Shown one piece after another: positions 7,601-15,704 of a stretch of DNA of 30,456 nt (within the stretch, counting starts at the first letter, position 1; the number at the start of each line of letters is the position of its first letter). The position numbers were made by a program, and so were the translations under genes. Source of the stretch: a virus; IMG/VR virus record IMGVR_UViG_3300006733_000034, positions 1 to 30,456 of that record; one strand, written 5' to 3'. The notes under the pieces are model-generated. The model did no database searches. It saw only the letters and a program-made list of their open reading frames with translations, and was not told where the DNA came from.

Positions 7601-9022
7601 TTAGAGATAGTCTAAGCTAACTGACATCGCTGAAGCTCCTGCTGTAGCACCATTTGGTGCGGATACAACAGCCACAACGATTCCAGCACTAAAGGTTGGT
7701 GGAATCGACCAAGCTAAGTTTGCACCACCATTAGCGGGTACAAAGATTTCCTTATCAGGTACGGTTGTACCCAATGTAACTGCTCCCACAGTAGCTGCAT
7801 TAAACATAGTCAACCATTGGTCAACACCTGCTCGGTTTCCTAGTTGGTAGCCGTATAGGTTTGCTTTAGAACCCTTAACAGCTATTTTCGTTGCTACACC
7901 TGCAGAAGTTTGAAAGATAGATAACTTAGTAGCTGCATCTGGTTGAAGGATAGCTGAGGTCATCAAATTGGAAGCATCACCCTGAATAGCTGAGGAGCGT
8001 AGCAAGGCTGCATCATCTGACTTGGCTGACACATTTAGGTTAGAAGCATCGGCTTGAACAGCAGATATTCTATGATTGCTAGCGTCTGCCATAATTGCCG
8101 ATACTCTCAAAGTACCTCCATCGAGAGACTTAGCTGAAACATCTAAATTAACTGCGTCTGTTTGAACTACTGTAACATCTCCAATTGCTGACACGTGGAA
8201 TGTTCCAGCATCATCAGAGAAAGCTGACACTCTAAGATTATCAGCGTCTGGTTGGTCTACATCAATAGTTCCTGAAACGGTAAGAGTTCCGATGGCTGAC
8301 ATCCTTAATAGACCTGCATCATCTGATTTAGCCGATACGTCTAGATTACTTGCGTCATCTTGTACAGCCGAAGCACGTAATAATGCTCCGTCCTTTGACT
8401 TAGCAGAGACGTTTAAGTTTGAGGCGTCATCTTGAATAGCGGATACTCTGTGATTAGCTCCATCACCTCCGATAGAAGATACCCTGAGCAGTCCAGCGTC
8501 ATCACTTTTTGCTGAAACAGATGCCTCATTAGCGTCTTCAGTTCCTATTCGTACTGCTAATTGCTCACTAGCTGATGTAGCTAAACCGCTAAAATCAACG
8601 GTTTTTGAGCTTAACACCATTGCTGATACAGTCTGGACACGTCCATCTACTAGAACACTGTCCCCAGTTGTTCCTCCAACGGCAGACATACGAAGCAAGC
8701 CCGCATCATCGCTCTTGGCAGACACCATTAAGTTACCTGCATCTCCTTGAATAGCGGACATACGGTGAGTTGAAGCATCTCCTTGAAGTGCTGAAACCCT
8801 TAACAAGCCTCCGTCATCGCTTTTTGCGGACATCATTAGATTTCCAGCGTCAGTTTGAAAAGCTGATACTCGGTTATTACTAGCGTCACCATCAAGGGTA
8901 AGTGTTCCACCAGAAGTAATAGAGGACACCTTAAAAACAGGAGTACCATCACTTGAGATAGCAGTAGTAGCATTCACCACCGCTTGACTGGTTTCCATTC
9001 TTCCTTTGTCGTTAATAGGCAT
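7601..9022 (-). CDS. Repetitive structural/fibre protein with about 21 Ser-Ala repeats
   Basis: This 473-residue protein has three parts. Residues 1-45 are a short head. Residues about 46-357 are a repeat array with units such as SAKSDDAGLLR-VSA-IQGDASN; the SA core with V/M/I/A/S/T before it occurs about 21 times, and the SAKS-x-D-(A/G)-(A/G)-x-LR form occurs seven times. Residues about 358-473 form a non-repeated C-terminal domain (NLYGYQLGNR…DQWLTMFNA…IFVPANGG…MSVSLDYL), a type frequent at the ends of phage structural proteins. Even spacing suggests a beta-helix or beta-prism shaft. It is the third gene downstream of the adaptor and is probably a tail fibre or surface appendage. The regularly placed serines could be O-glycosylation sites; that is inference. 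Confidence 0.6.
   Translation of the reverse strand: MPINDKGRMETSQAVVNATTAISSDGTPVFKVSSITSGGTLTLDGDASNNRVSAFQTDAGNLMMSAKSDDGGLLRVSALQGDASTHRMSAIQGDAGNLMVSAKSDDAGLLRMSAVGGTTGDSVLVDGRVQTVSAMVLSSKTVDFSGLATSASEQLAVRIGTEDANEASVSAKSDDAGLLRVSSIGGDGANHRVSAIQDDASNLNVSAKSKDGALLRASAVQDDASNLDVSAKSDDAGLLRMSAIGTLTVSGTIDVDQPDADNLRVSAFSDDAGTFHVSAIGDVTVVQTDAVNLDVSAKSLDGGTLRVSAIMADASNHRISAVQADASNLNVSAKSDDAALLRSSAIQGDASNLMTSAILQPDAATKLSIFQTSAGVATKIAVKGSKANLYGYQLGNRAGVDQWLTMFNAATVGAVTLGTTVPDKEIFVPANGGANLAWSIPPTFSAGIVVAVVSAPNGATAGASAMSVSLDYL
7952..8887 (-). repeat. In-gene repeat array (Ser-Ala motif, roughly 10-15 codon units)
   Basis: Within the structural gene at 7601-9022, imperfect repeats recur through residues about 46-357. 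At the DNA level, phrases such as 'gcatcatctga' and 'gcatc(a/t)cc(t/a)tgaa' keep returning on the plus strand with synonymous differences. This indicates an old array under protein-level selection rather than a fresh tandem duplication. Confidence 0.75.
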
Positions 9023-9024
9023 AT

Positions 9025-9363
9025 TTACTTATAAATTATTGTTATATTTGTATCACTCGACCCAGAACTGATTACCAGTCCGTTATCAAATTTCAATCCA
9101 TACTGGACTGTGATGCCGTCTGCAGTGGCAGCACCAATGTCTCCTATTGTAGTTCCACCTGATACAGTGTTGTCATATAATCTGAACGCACTGGTTGGGG
9201 ATTCTCCAATCACTATTTGTTTCAAAAACCCTGCTCCACTTTTAACTAGAGTTTGTGCAGAGGTGGTTATGTTGGTATAAGAATATCCGTCGCTTAAGGG
9301 AGCATCTACATCTGTGTCCCAGTTAGCGTTTTGAATTTCTTGTACTGATATTAATTTTGCCAT
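9025..9363 (-). CDS. Small phage structural protein
   Basis: This 112-residue protein has a mostly beta composition: QTLVKSGAGFLKQIVIGE, FRLYDNTVSGGTTIGDIG and a C-terminal strand TNITIIYK. The theme G-FLK-x-I-x-I…YDN…GTxIG…G-x-x-x-x-x-GL resembles short structural or decoration domains of phages and is related in style to the C-terminal domain of its downstream neighbour. Its ATG follows the upstream stop by one base. No enzyme motif is present; exact location in the virion is unknown. Confidence 0.5.
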   Translation of the reverse strand: MAKLISVQEIQNANWDTDVDAPLSDGYSYTNITTSAQTLVKSGAGFLKQIVIGESPTSAFRLYDNTVSGGTTIGDIGAATADGITVQYGLKFDNGLVISSGSSDTNITIIYK

Positions 9364-9364
9364 G

Positions 9365-9853
9365 TTATGCTATTGCTCTTAATGCTAATTTTAATTGATG
9401 TTTTAGCGATGCGACTTTTTGTATTGCTAATTTACGCTTATATTCCTCCAAATATCCATCCGATGATTTTTTGTTGCTGATAGATGCTTCGGTGAACATT
9501 CTCTCTAAAACTCTGACTCCTCCTTTTTGTAATAGTATGCTTTCTAGTGATTCGGGTAATCCTTCTAGTAAGCGAGTCAGTGTCATATCATAACCAGCTG
9601 TTGTTTCTGCATGCGATTGACCTCTTATAAAATCATCTACTGCTAAGGCTTTAGCTTCTACGGCTGGGTCTATTCTGAAATCATTACGTATTCTTAATTT
9701 TTCAACGATGTACGGGTGTCCCTCTCTAGCTTCAAACTCACTAATCTCTCTGGCTTCTGGTCCAACATCTTCGGCTACAGGTCTATTCTCTGGCATTGGA
9801 TGCCTGTTCGGATTTGCCTCTCTATCTTTTTCAAGCCACTTTACTTCGTTCAT
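9365..9853 (-). CDS. Conserved-looking hypothetical phage protein
   Basis: Function not recognised. The 162 residues are highly charged. The N-terminal third is rich in Glu, Pro and Arg (KDREANPNRHPMPENRP), and the remainder is helical (LTRLLEGLPESLESILLQKG, EEYKRKLAIQKVASLKHQLKLALRAIA). The gene starts inside the stop codon of the adaptor gene (TAATG) and ends one base before the next start, so it belongs to the tail operon. It could be a small chaperone or a tail-assembly or adaptor-associated protein; nothing in the sequence decides this. Confidence 0.45.
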   Translation of the reverse strand: MNEVKWLEKDREANPNRHPMPENRPVAEDVGPEAREISEFEAREGHPYIVEKLRIRNDFRIDPAVEAKALAVDDFIRGQSHAETTAGYDMTLTRLLEGLPESLESILLQKGGVRVLERMFTEASISNKKSSDGYLEEYKRKLAIQKVASLKHQLKLALRAIA

Positions 9854-10560
9854 TAATTTATTCTATTAAACATATTTATAACTGGGTCAGTTGAACGACC
9901 TCTGACTCTAGTAACATCTCTGGTGGTGAGAATTTGTCTAACTCCCGTAGTCTGATTATTCAAATCTCTAATCATTTGTTGCTTCATTCTTTCGTACTCA
10001 TTTCTAATCTGCATAGCTTCAGCACTTCTCCCTCTCCGTCTTAATCCTAAGGATTCTCCATAAAGAACTAGAGCTTCATAGTATTTCTCTGGGATTTCAG
10101 GAATAGCAGATGCCACTGAAACCGAAGGTATTTCTTTCTGATAATCAAAGTTTAAGGTAACTCCTCCTCCTGGCACTGGGAAAACTTCTAATTGAGCGTT
10201 TACTCCTTGACCTCTAAGAGTGTATATCATTGGTATGCCAGTTTCAGTAGCTGAAGGTTGTAAAATATCAAAGTCTTGTGGTGATAGGTATTGCAAGGTT
10301 ACATCTCCACCTGGATAGGTAACTGTGTTCATCTTTTCAAAATCACTAGCGATAGCAGACATTGTATAAAATCTAGTTCCCGCTGTTAGAGCTTTATTAG
10401 CAGAAGCATAGAGAAAAGGAGCGAACCCAAAAGTATTGGTGATATCTCTCATTGCAAGGTTAATCCAACCCGTGTAAGTACTTGTGTTATCACTCTCTGC
10501 TTCATTGAGTCGCAGAGCAATCTCAGTCCTTATTGATCCTGTTGATGATATTAATGCCAT
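9853..10560 (-). CDS. Head-tail adaptor / gp4-like tail adaptor protein
   Basis: This 235-residue protein begins with a helical domain (SIRTEIALRLNE…YTGWINLAMRDITNTFGFAPF), continues with beta strands (YPGGDVTLQYLSPQDFDI…AQLEVFPVPGGGVTLNFDYQKE) and ends with IPEIPEKYYEALVLYGESLGLRRRGRSAEAMQIRNEYERM. The last pattern (IPE-K-YxEAL-x-YG…RRRG…A-x-x-x-x-x-YE) is typical of phage adaptor proteins that sit beneath the portal and connect to the tail. It is the first gene after the terminator closing the sugar island and heads the tail operon. There is no Shine-Dalgarno sequence, and its own promoter is not evident. Confidence 0.6.
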   Translation of the reverse strand: MALISSTGSIRTEIALRLNEAESDNTSTYTGWINLAMRDITNTFGFAPFLYASANKALTAGTRFYTMSAIASDFEKMNTVTYPGGDVTLQYLSPQDFDILQPSATETGIPMIYTLRGQGVNAQLEVFPVPGGGVTLNFDYQKEIPSVSVASAIPEIPEKYYEALVLYGESLGLRRRGRSAEAMQIRNEYERMKQQMIRDLNNQTTGVRQILTTRDVTRVRGRSTDPVINMFNRIN

Positions 10561-10570
10561 CTTATATATG

Positions 10571-10591
10571 AAAAACCAGCAGATGCTGGCT
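10571..10591 (-). terminator. Intrinsic terminator at the end of the sugar island
   Basis: On the minus strand the sequence reads AGCCAGC-ATCT-GCTGGTT followed by a run of T and C. This is a 7-bp stem (one G-T pair) with a 4-base loop and a T-tract, located about 30 bases after the last glycosyltransferase stop and before the tail adaptor start. A second short hairpin (AACCT/AGGTT) precedes it. It should end or reduce transcription between the two operons. Confidence 0.7.
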
Positions 10592-10623
10592 CTTCTTTAA
10601 ACCTGTGCTTAGGTTATATTTTC

Positions 10624-11823
10624 CTAAGCTAATTGTTTATATTTACCTTTCTTAACCTTCTTGAAAACCTTTTTCTTTCCGAAGAAATCGTGGTACTTCT
10701 TATGAATTTCTTTGTACACTGCATCCCATTTCTTACAGTTGTTCCTTATGTCGAAATCTTTACTGATTCTTTCAAAAGCGTTCTCCCCTATATTATACCT
10801 TAGCTTCTCATCTTTTACCAAGCTGTCAATAGCTTCGTACCATTCATTCCTCTCCTTTACTAGTATACCATCTTTGCCATTGTTGATACATCTGTAAGGC
10901 TCAACATCCGAGGCGACAGTCGCCCATTTACAAGCTGAGTATTCCATCCAGCGTAAATTAGACTTTCCTCGATTAAACATATTATCTGCTAATGGAGCTA
11001 AGCTGATATCCAATCCGAGAGCTCTTAACTCTTTAGGCCACGTCTCCAGCTCTAACCAGGGAATCCACTCTATTCTGTCTTTCAGCTCTTTTGGCCAATC
11101 CTCGAAATGAGATCTATAAACATGTGTTATGAAAAGAATCACATTAGAATGTTCTTCTAAGATTCTCTTTAATGGAGGTTTAATAATCTTTATTCCTTCT
11201 GTGTGAGCAGACGAGCCAATGAATCCTACTCTAATCTTGCCGTCATCAAATTTCTTAATAGGGTATTTCTCCCATTCCTTAACATCAATGTTATTGGGAA
11301 GATGATAGATTTTAGGATTGTCCTCTTTATAAACTTCTACCAAGTTTTCGGTGCTTACAGTGATGGCATCAAAAACTTTACCAACAGCGTGCTTGTTCCA
11401 CATCAGAGCCTCTGACCCTGGATGATAACCTGTATAGCCAGGGTTGCTCGGTCTCACATGCTGAACATTATCGTCTGTATCCATTACTATCGGCATGTTA
11501 AAAAACTCTCGTATCCCTCCCCATTGGGCGTAATAGTCACCTTTATCATGTCTCCCTACAACAATCAAATCTGCCCACATAGCAACCTCAAATAAGGTGT
11601 GCATATCCATTAAAGCGTGATCTCCTTTGCCAAATCTAAAATCACTTATCGTTGCATTTTGTATATCCAAGTCTCTTAATACTTTGGCTGGTAGATATTG
11701 ACGATAGAATCCTACGCCAGAATTTTCTGCTACGTGATAATAAACATTTAACTGACCCTCTGTCTTCTTGGGCATCCTACCCAAAACATCTACTCCTTTT
11801 TTCTTCGGTTTCTTTTTAGACAT
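10624..11823 (-). CDS. GT-B glycosyltransferase (GT4-like)
   Basis: This 399-residue protein has a GT-B layout. The N-terminal acceptor half contains NSGVGFYRQYLPAKVL and PIVMDTDDN. After PKIYHLPNNIDV, a linker leads to a donor half with KIRVGFIGSSAHTEG, then ISLAPLADNMFNRGKSNLRWMEYSACKWATVASDVEPY and NGKDGILVKERNEW. The last segments match the GT4/Glycos_transf_1 pattern of nucleotide-sugar binding. Both ends are Lys-rich (MSKKKPKKKG; FKKVKKGKYK), which may help it bind acidic surfaces. It overlaps the epimerase gene by eight bases and is the final gene of the island. It probably transfers an island-made sugar; acceptor unknown. Confidence 0.75.
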   Translation of the reverse strand: MSKKKPKKKGVDVLGRMPKKTEGQLNVYYHVAENSGVGFYRQYLPAKVLRDLDIQNATISDFRFGKGDHALMDMHTLFEVAMWADLIVVGRHDKGDYYAQWGGIREFFNMPIVMDTDDNVQHVRPSNPGYTGYHPGSEALMWNKHAVGKVFDAITVSTENLVEVYKEDNPKIYHLPNNIDVKEWEKYPIKKFDDGKIRVGFIGSSAHTEGIKIIKPPLKRILEEHSNVILFITHVYRSHFEDWPKELKDRIEWIPWLELETWPKELRALGLDISLAPLADNMFNRGKSNLRWMEYSACKWATVASDVEPYRCINNGKDGILVKERNEWYEAIDSLVKDEKLRYNIGENAFERISKDFDIRNNCKKWDAVYKEIHKKYHDFFGKKKVFKKVKKGKYKQLA

Positions 11824-12799
11824 ATTTGTATAAGGTATCTCTTATTTTTTTATTAGCTCCAAATTTAGGAGGAGTGATTGGTCTTCCTTTAAAATCTTTA
11901 ACTGCATCATAGACCTTTCTCATATCTGCACCAACTAAAACTCCTCCCCGTTTATTAATTATTTCTGTCCATTCTGTTGTATCTCTTAGAATGATGACTG
12001 GCTTTTGCATCCAATAACCTTCCCTTTGGATTCCTCCCGAATCAGTAATTACTTTGGTGCAATTAGAGATTAGGGAAAGGATGCTCTTATATTCTTGCGG
12101 AGGAATAACCTCAATGTTTTTAGGAATTTTTATCTTAAACTTCCTGAGCATCTTCTTGGTTCTAGGGTGAATAGGAAAGATAATGCGTTCATTAGATAAA
12201 TCTAACGCCTTCATAATGTCTCTTAATCGGCTCTTATTGTCGGTATTAAAATCTCTATGAAGCGTAAGAAGCATGTATTTTTTATAGTCCTTAGTCCTTT
12301 TAACAGGCATAAACTTATTCAGTGCATCAAAGGAAGAATCGCCTACCACATGGATTCCTTTTTTAATCCCTTCCTTCATGAGATTGATTGCTGCATCTTG
12401 ATTGGGACATAATTTAACCTTTGCAATTCGATCAATCAAAACTCTATTAACTTCTTCTGGCATTTCCCAGTCATAACTTCTGACACCAGCTTCTAGGTGA
12501 GCCACTGGTATTTTTGCGTAAGCGGCGGCTAATGCACCTGCTAAAGAGCTGTTAGTATCTCCGAAAACCACCACTATATCTGGTTTATTTTCAAGGAATA
12601 GCTTGGTTAGTTTGTCTATCATTTGCCCTACCTTTTTACAACCTAAATTATATTTTGGTTTAGGAAGTTTTCTCTGGTCAAAGAAAGACTGCGACATTTC
12701 ATAATCGTAATGTTGGCCAGTATGAACAATAGTTTGTTTTAGCTTAGGGTCTATTTTAATGAAGTTGGGTCTAGCTCCAACCACTGTGTATATCTTCAT
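11816..12799 (-). CDS. UDP-GlcNAc 2-epimerase family enzyme, WbpI-like
   Basis: This 327-residue protein belongs to the non-hydrolysing UDP-N-acetylglucosamine 2-epimerase family. It has VGARPNFIK (7-15), HTGQHYD (26-32), FGDTNSSLAGALAA (D81), HLEAGVRS (E103), MPEEVNR (E115/E116), LLTLHRD (H181), HPRT (H211) and DSGGIQREG (253-261). The segment LRDTTEWTEI (271-280) has Trp where WecB/MnaA enzymes usually have Arg-Pro, as I recall for WbpI/WlbD enzymes, which epimerise UDP-2,3-diacetamido-glucuronate to the manno form. The protein is shorter than the usual 350-380 residues. About ten residues are missing between FIK and VHTGQ, where the first helix usually lies, so activity should be tested. 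It overlaps neighbours by four and eight bases. Confidence 0.75.
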   Translation of the reverse strand: MKIYTVVGARPNFIKIDPKLKQTIVHTGQHYDYEMSQSFFDQRKLPKPKYNLGCKKVGQMIDKLTKLFLENKPDIVVVFGDTNSSLAGALAAAYAKIPVAHLEAGVRSYDWEMPEEVNRVLIDRIAKVKLCPNQDAAINLMKEGIKKGIHVVGDSSFDALNKFMPVKRTKDYKKYMLLTLHRDFNTDNKSRLRDIMKALDLSNERIIFPIHPRTKKMLRKFKIKIPKNIEVIPPQEYKSILSLISNCTKVITDSGGIQREGYWMQKPVIILRDTTEWTEIINKRGGVLVGADMRKVYDAVKDFKGRPITPPKFGANKKIRDTLYKYV

Positions 12800-13569
12800 A
12801 AGTCATCTACTGAAGTTATATTTTTGTCTACAGTGTTTTTAAACATTTCAGCTCTAGCTTCTATCCCATACTTGCCACGCAATATATCTTTGCAGATAAC
12901 TTTCATATCTTGCCTTCGCCAACCCGCAGCCTCTCCATGAACATTGATAGAATCGGGTGAATCGGTGTACTCGTATAAATTCTTATAGAGAGGTTGAAAC
13001 TTCACATCGTTAAGAGCGAACTCCAATAACATCTGGTAATCATCACAACACCTTATTCTTTCGTCATAAGGATGTCTCATGATTATATGTCTTTTATAGG
13101 CTATCTGACCTGGAATATACTGCTCACTCAAGAGATGGTCTTTCGAGTAGGGACGAACTGGTCTTATTCCTCTTACAATGGAGTCGTGATAAACATCGTA
13201 AAACTTTAGGTACATTCCATGATAGACAGCTTCTGCATAGGGATGTTGCTCAAAGCACTTGACAATCTCCTCTAATCGGTCTGGAAAGGCAACGTCATCA
13301 CTGTCATGAACCACTATTATGTCGCCTTTAGCTAGTTTATTCCCTATATTCCTCACCTTTGACACATAACCAGAATGTTCTGCTTTGTGGTAGACAATTT
13401 TGGGATAAGCAAAGTTTTTGACAATTCGCTCTGTATGGTCGTCTGAGCCGTCATCAACGATGATTAGCTCCCAATCCTTATAAGTCTGGTCAATCACGCT
13501 TCTAATCGCATTCTGGATCACTCTAGCCCTATTGTAAGTGGGCATGACTACGCTTACTTTAGGTCGCAT
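12796..13569 (-). CDS. Family 2 glycosyltransferase (GT-A)
   Basis: This 257-residue protein has a classical GT2 start: VSVVMPTYNRARVIQNAIRS (5-24), then WELIIVDDGSDDHTERIV (33-50) and GDIIVVHDSDD (82-92) with the metal-binding DSD at 89-91. Later CDDYQMLLEFAL supplies the acidic region usual for the catalytic base. Such enzymes use a nucleotide sugar and a divalent metal and invert the anomeric centre. The length fits a single-domain cytosolic enzyme without membrane segments. It overlaps the large three-domain gene by 16 bases and the epimerase by four, so all three are likely made together. Confidence 0.8.
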   Translation of the reverse strand: MRPKVSVVMPTYNRARVIQNAIRSVIDQTYKDWELIIVDDGSDDHTERIVKNFAYPKIVYHKAEHSGYVSKVRNIGNKLAKGDIIVVHDSDDVAFPDRLEEIVKCFEQHPYAEAVYHGMYLKFYDVYHDSIVRGIRPVRPYSKDHLLSEQYIPGQIAYKRHIIMRHPYDERIRCCDDYQMLLEFALNDVKFQPLYKNLYEYTDSPDSINVHGEAAGWRRQDMKVICKDILRGKYGIEARAEMFKNTVDKNITSVDDL

Positions 13570-15704
13570 AATAGAATTGTCTTATCTTTTAGCTTAACTT
13601 TCTTTAAGACCTTGAAGTTCTTTTCATAAGGATGGTCATGACAATAGTATCTTGATGGGAATCCCATTGGTTCTATGAGAAGTAGCTTTTTGCCCATCGC
13701 CTTTAACGCTTTAACTGCCTTAGGCCATTCTTTAGCTGTTATATGTTCAAAACAAGTATAGGAAAAGATAAGCTCATGCTTTTTCTCTGGCTTGTAATCT
13801 TCTACCTTAATAGCTTCTAGGTTGTCTTTTTCGTGAGGGAATCTTAATTGAGCTGCTTCTATTAGATTCTTTGAGATATCAATACCCTTATACTTCTCAA
13901 CTCCCCATTCTTTGAGATGAGTATACCAACGAGCATCACCACACCCAACATCAACCACATCTTTAGCATTTACTTCTTTAAATACTTTATGCACCTCATC
14001 AACTTCAATCCTCATTTCTCTAGCTTGGTCTGACCATGACCTAGCTCGACTTTCCCAATAAGATTTAGGGTCATAAGTGGATAACTTTTTCATTGTTTTT
14101 CGGTATGTGCTGTGATTTAATACTTTTCTCCAATGAGCCGATCCTTTTTTGTTCTGACCTTCCTCACACATTTCTTTTAATTTTTTAATACCATCTACTG
14201 CGTGTTTTACTGTAAAGTTTTTAAGACTCAACGTTCCATAGATAGGCACACTTTGGATTGAATGTCTGCCTGCTAGGATAAACTCTAAGACACTGATGGG
14301 TAATCCATCGTGTTGAGGAAATCTCATGATAGCTGAGCATTCCTTAATGAAACCCTCCATGTCATGAACATAGCCCATGTACTCACAGTTCTTACCTAAT
14401 GCTGGGTCTTTTCCTGTTTGTCTAGGATTACCGAAGAACTTGAACTTAACATCAGGAAGTTTCTTAACTATTTCCTGCATTTCTTTTGGTCGGTAGAACT
14501 CCCTATTAACAGCTGGCATATAACAAGCAACGGTAAAGTCTTTAGGAAGTGGTTGCATTTTATAGAGCTTGGCTGGCGGTAAAGGTACTATCTTAGCGTC
14601 AATACCCAACTCCTTTAACTCGTCTTGAATAAAGTCGCTCTCACACAAAACTTCATCAACGGCATTCTTAAAGTAATTACGCCAAACCTTTAGATTGTTA
14701 AGGGAAACATTAAATAGTTGCCATACATCTGTACCTACAAAATGAACAATCTTTTTAGCTGGTGTTCTCCCTTCTTCTTGTCTATAAAGATTATTGAAGA
14801 ACATCTGGTCTTGCTTTACTCCAAACTGCGGATAGAAACCAATGGAATAAAGAGCGTCATATTCATGCGGTTTAAACGAAGGCATTTCTTTATAATCTGC
14901 TCCCAGAATATAAGCTAATCTTTTGGCATGAAACCCTGCTCCTAGTGAAGCTACGCATAGCTTTCTCTTTGGAATACCATGCTTCTTTTTAATAGCATTA
15001 GTTCTAGCAAGCCAGTTCTCGGCTGAATCATAAGATAATCCTCCCTTATGAGGAATGGTTGTGCCAAAGAATATATCTTGAACAAAAACTCCCTTTCCTC
15101 CGTTCTTCACTACTGATAACCAATAATCCCAGTCTTGTAAGGATTTAATCTTCGAGTCCCAGAGTCCGTCTGGTTGATTCATTTTCTCAGCATATTCCCA
15201 GAACTTCTCTCGCCTAATAGGAAATGAGCCATCAATGTAGTTAGTTACTTCTAGTAGATAAGGGTCAAAAGCTCCTCCCATATAATCTTGACCTTCCAAT
15301 GGCTCGCCATCCTCATCAATGAAACGATACCCTCCGTACATAAAGTCATATTCTGGGAAGTCCTCTAAAGTGTCATGCCATATCCGTGCCATTCCTGCAT
15401 AAAGGATTGCATCGGCTGGAAGGAACGCTAGATACTTTCCTGTCGCTACCTTTGCTCCTTTATTTCTTGCTATGCAAGCACCTTTGTTTTTCTCGAAGTT
15501 AATAAATTTATCTATTAATCCTACAGCTTTTAAGTTCTCTAATACCTCCTTGCTCTTATCGGTTGAGCCATCATTAATAGCGATAATTTCTATGTTAGGT
15601 AAATCTTGATCTCTAACAGATAACACCATCTTCTCAATAGTGTCGGCATCGTTATAACAAGGGACGATAAAACTAATTGTTGCTTCTTTATTTTTTGTGG
15701 TCAT
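13554..15704 (-). CDS. Three-domain fusion: GT2 + GT-B glycosyltransferase + SAM methyltransferase
   Basis: This 716-residue protein combines three enzymes. Residues about 8-240 are a GT-A domain (ISFIVPCYNDADTIEKMVLS, IAINDGSTDKSKEVL, KNKGACIARNKGAK). Residues about 250-530 look like a GT-B glycosyltransferase (KIVHFVGTDVWQLF, VKFKFFGNPRQTGKD, MRFPQHDGLPISVLEFILAG). Residues about 548-716 are a class I SAM-dependent methyltransferase with motif I VVDVGCGDARWY (near 583-594), GIDISKNLIEAA and FSYTCFEHI. It could add two sugars and cap or decorate the chain by methylation; methyl capping is a known way to end O-antigen chains. It overlaps neighbours by 16 and 17 bases. No frameshift or joint is visible, so the fusion looks genuine. 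Confidence 0.8.
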   Translation of the reverse strand: MTTKNKEATISFIVPCYNDADTIEKMVLSVRDQDLPNIEIIAINDGSTDKSKEVLENLKAVGLIDKFINFEKNKGACIARNKGAKVATGKYLAFLPADAILYAGMARIWHDTLEDFPEYDFMYGGYRFIDEDGEPLEGQDYMGGAFDPYLLEVTNYIDGSFPIRREKFWEYAEKMNQPDGLWDSKIKSLQDWDYWLSVVKNGGKGVFVQDIFFGTTIPHKGGLSYDSAENWLARTNAIKKKHGIPKRKLCVASLGAGFHAKRLAYILGADYKEMPSFKPHEYDALYSIGFYPQFGVKQDQMFFNNLYRQEEGRTPAKKIVHFVGTDVWQLFNVSLNNLKVWRNYFKNAVDEVLCESDFIQDELKELGIDAKIVPLPPAKLYKMQPLPKDFTVACYMPAVNREFYRPKEMQEIVKKLPDVKFKFFGNPRQTGKDPALGKNCEYMGYVHDMEGFIKECSAIMRFPQHDGLPISVLEFILAGRHSIQSVPIYGTLSLKNFTVKHAVDGIKKLKEMCEEGQNKKGSAHWRKVLNHSTYRKTMKKLSTYDPKSYWESRARSWSDQAREMRIEVDEVHKVFKEVNAKDVVDVGCGDARWYTHLKEWGVEKYKGIDISKNLIEAAQLRFPHEKDNLEAIKVEDYKPEKKHELIFSYTCFEHITAKEWPKAVKALKAMGKKLLLIEPMGFPSRYYCHDHPYEKNFKVLKKVKLKDKTILLCDLK

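Noticed and set aside
7952-8887. Repeat array considered as CRISPR or a diversity-generating retroelement target
   Set aside because: Repeats are coding, imperfect and without unique spacers; no Cas gene, reverse transcriptase or template repeat is present.
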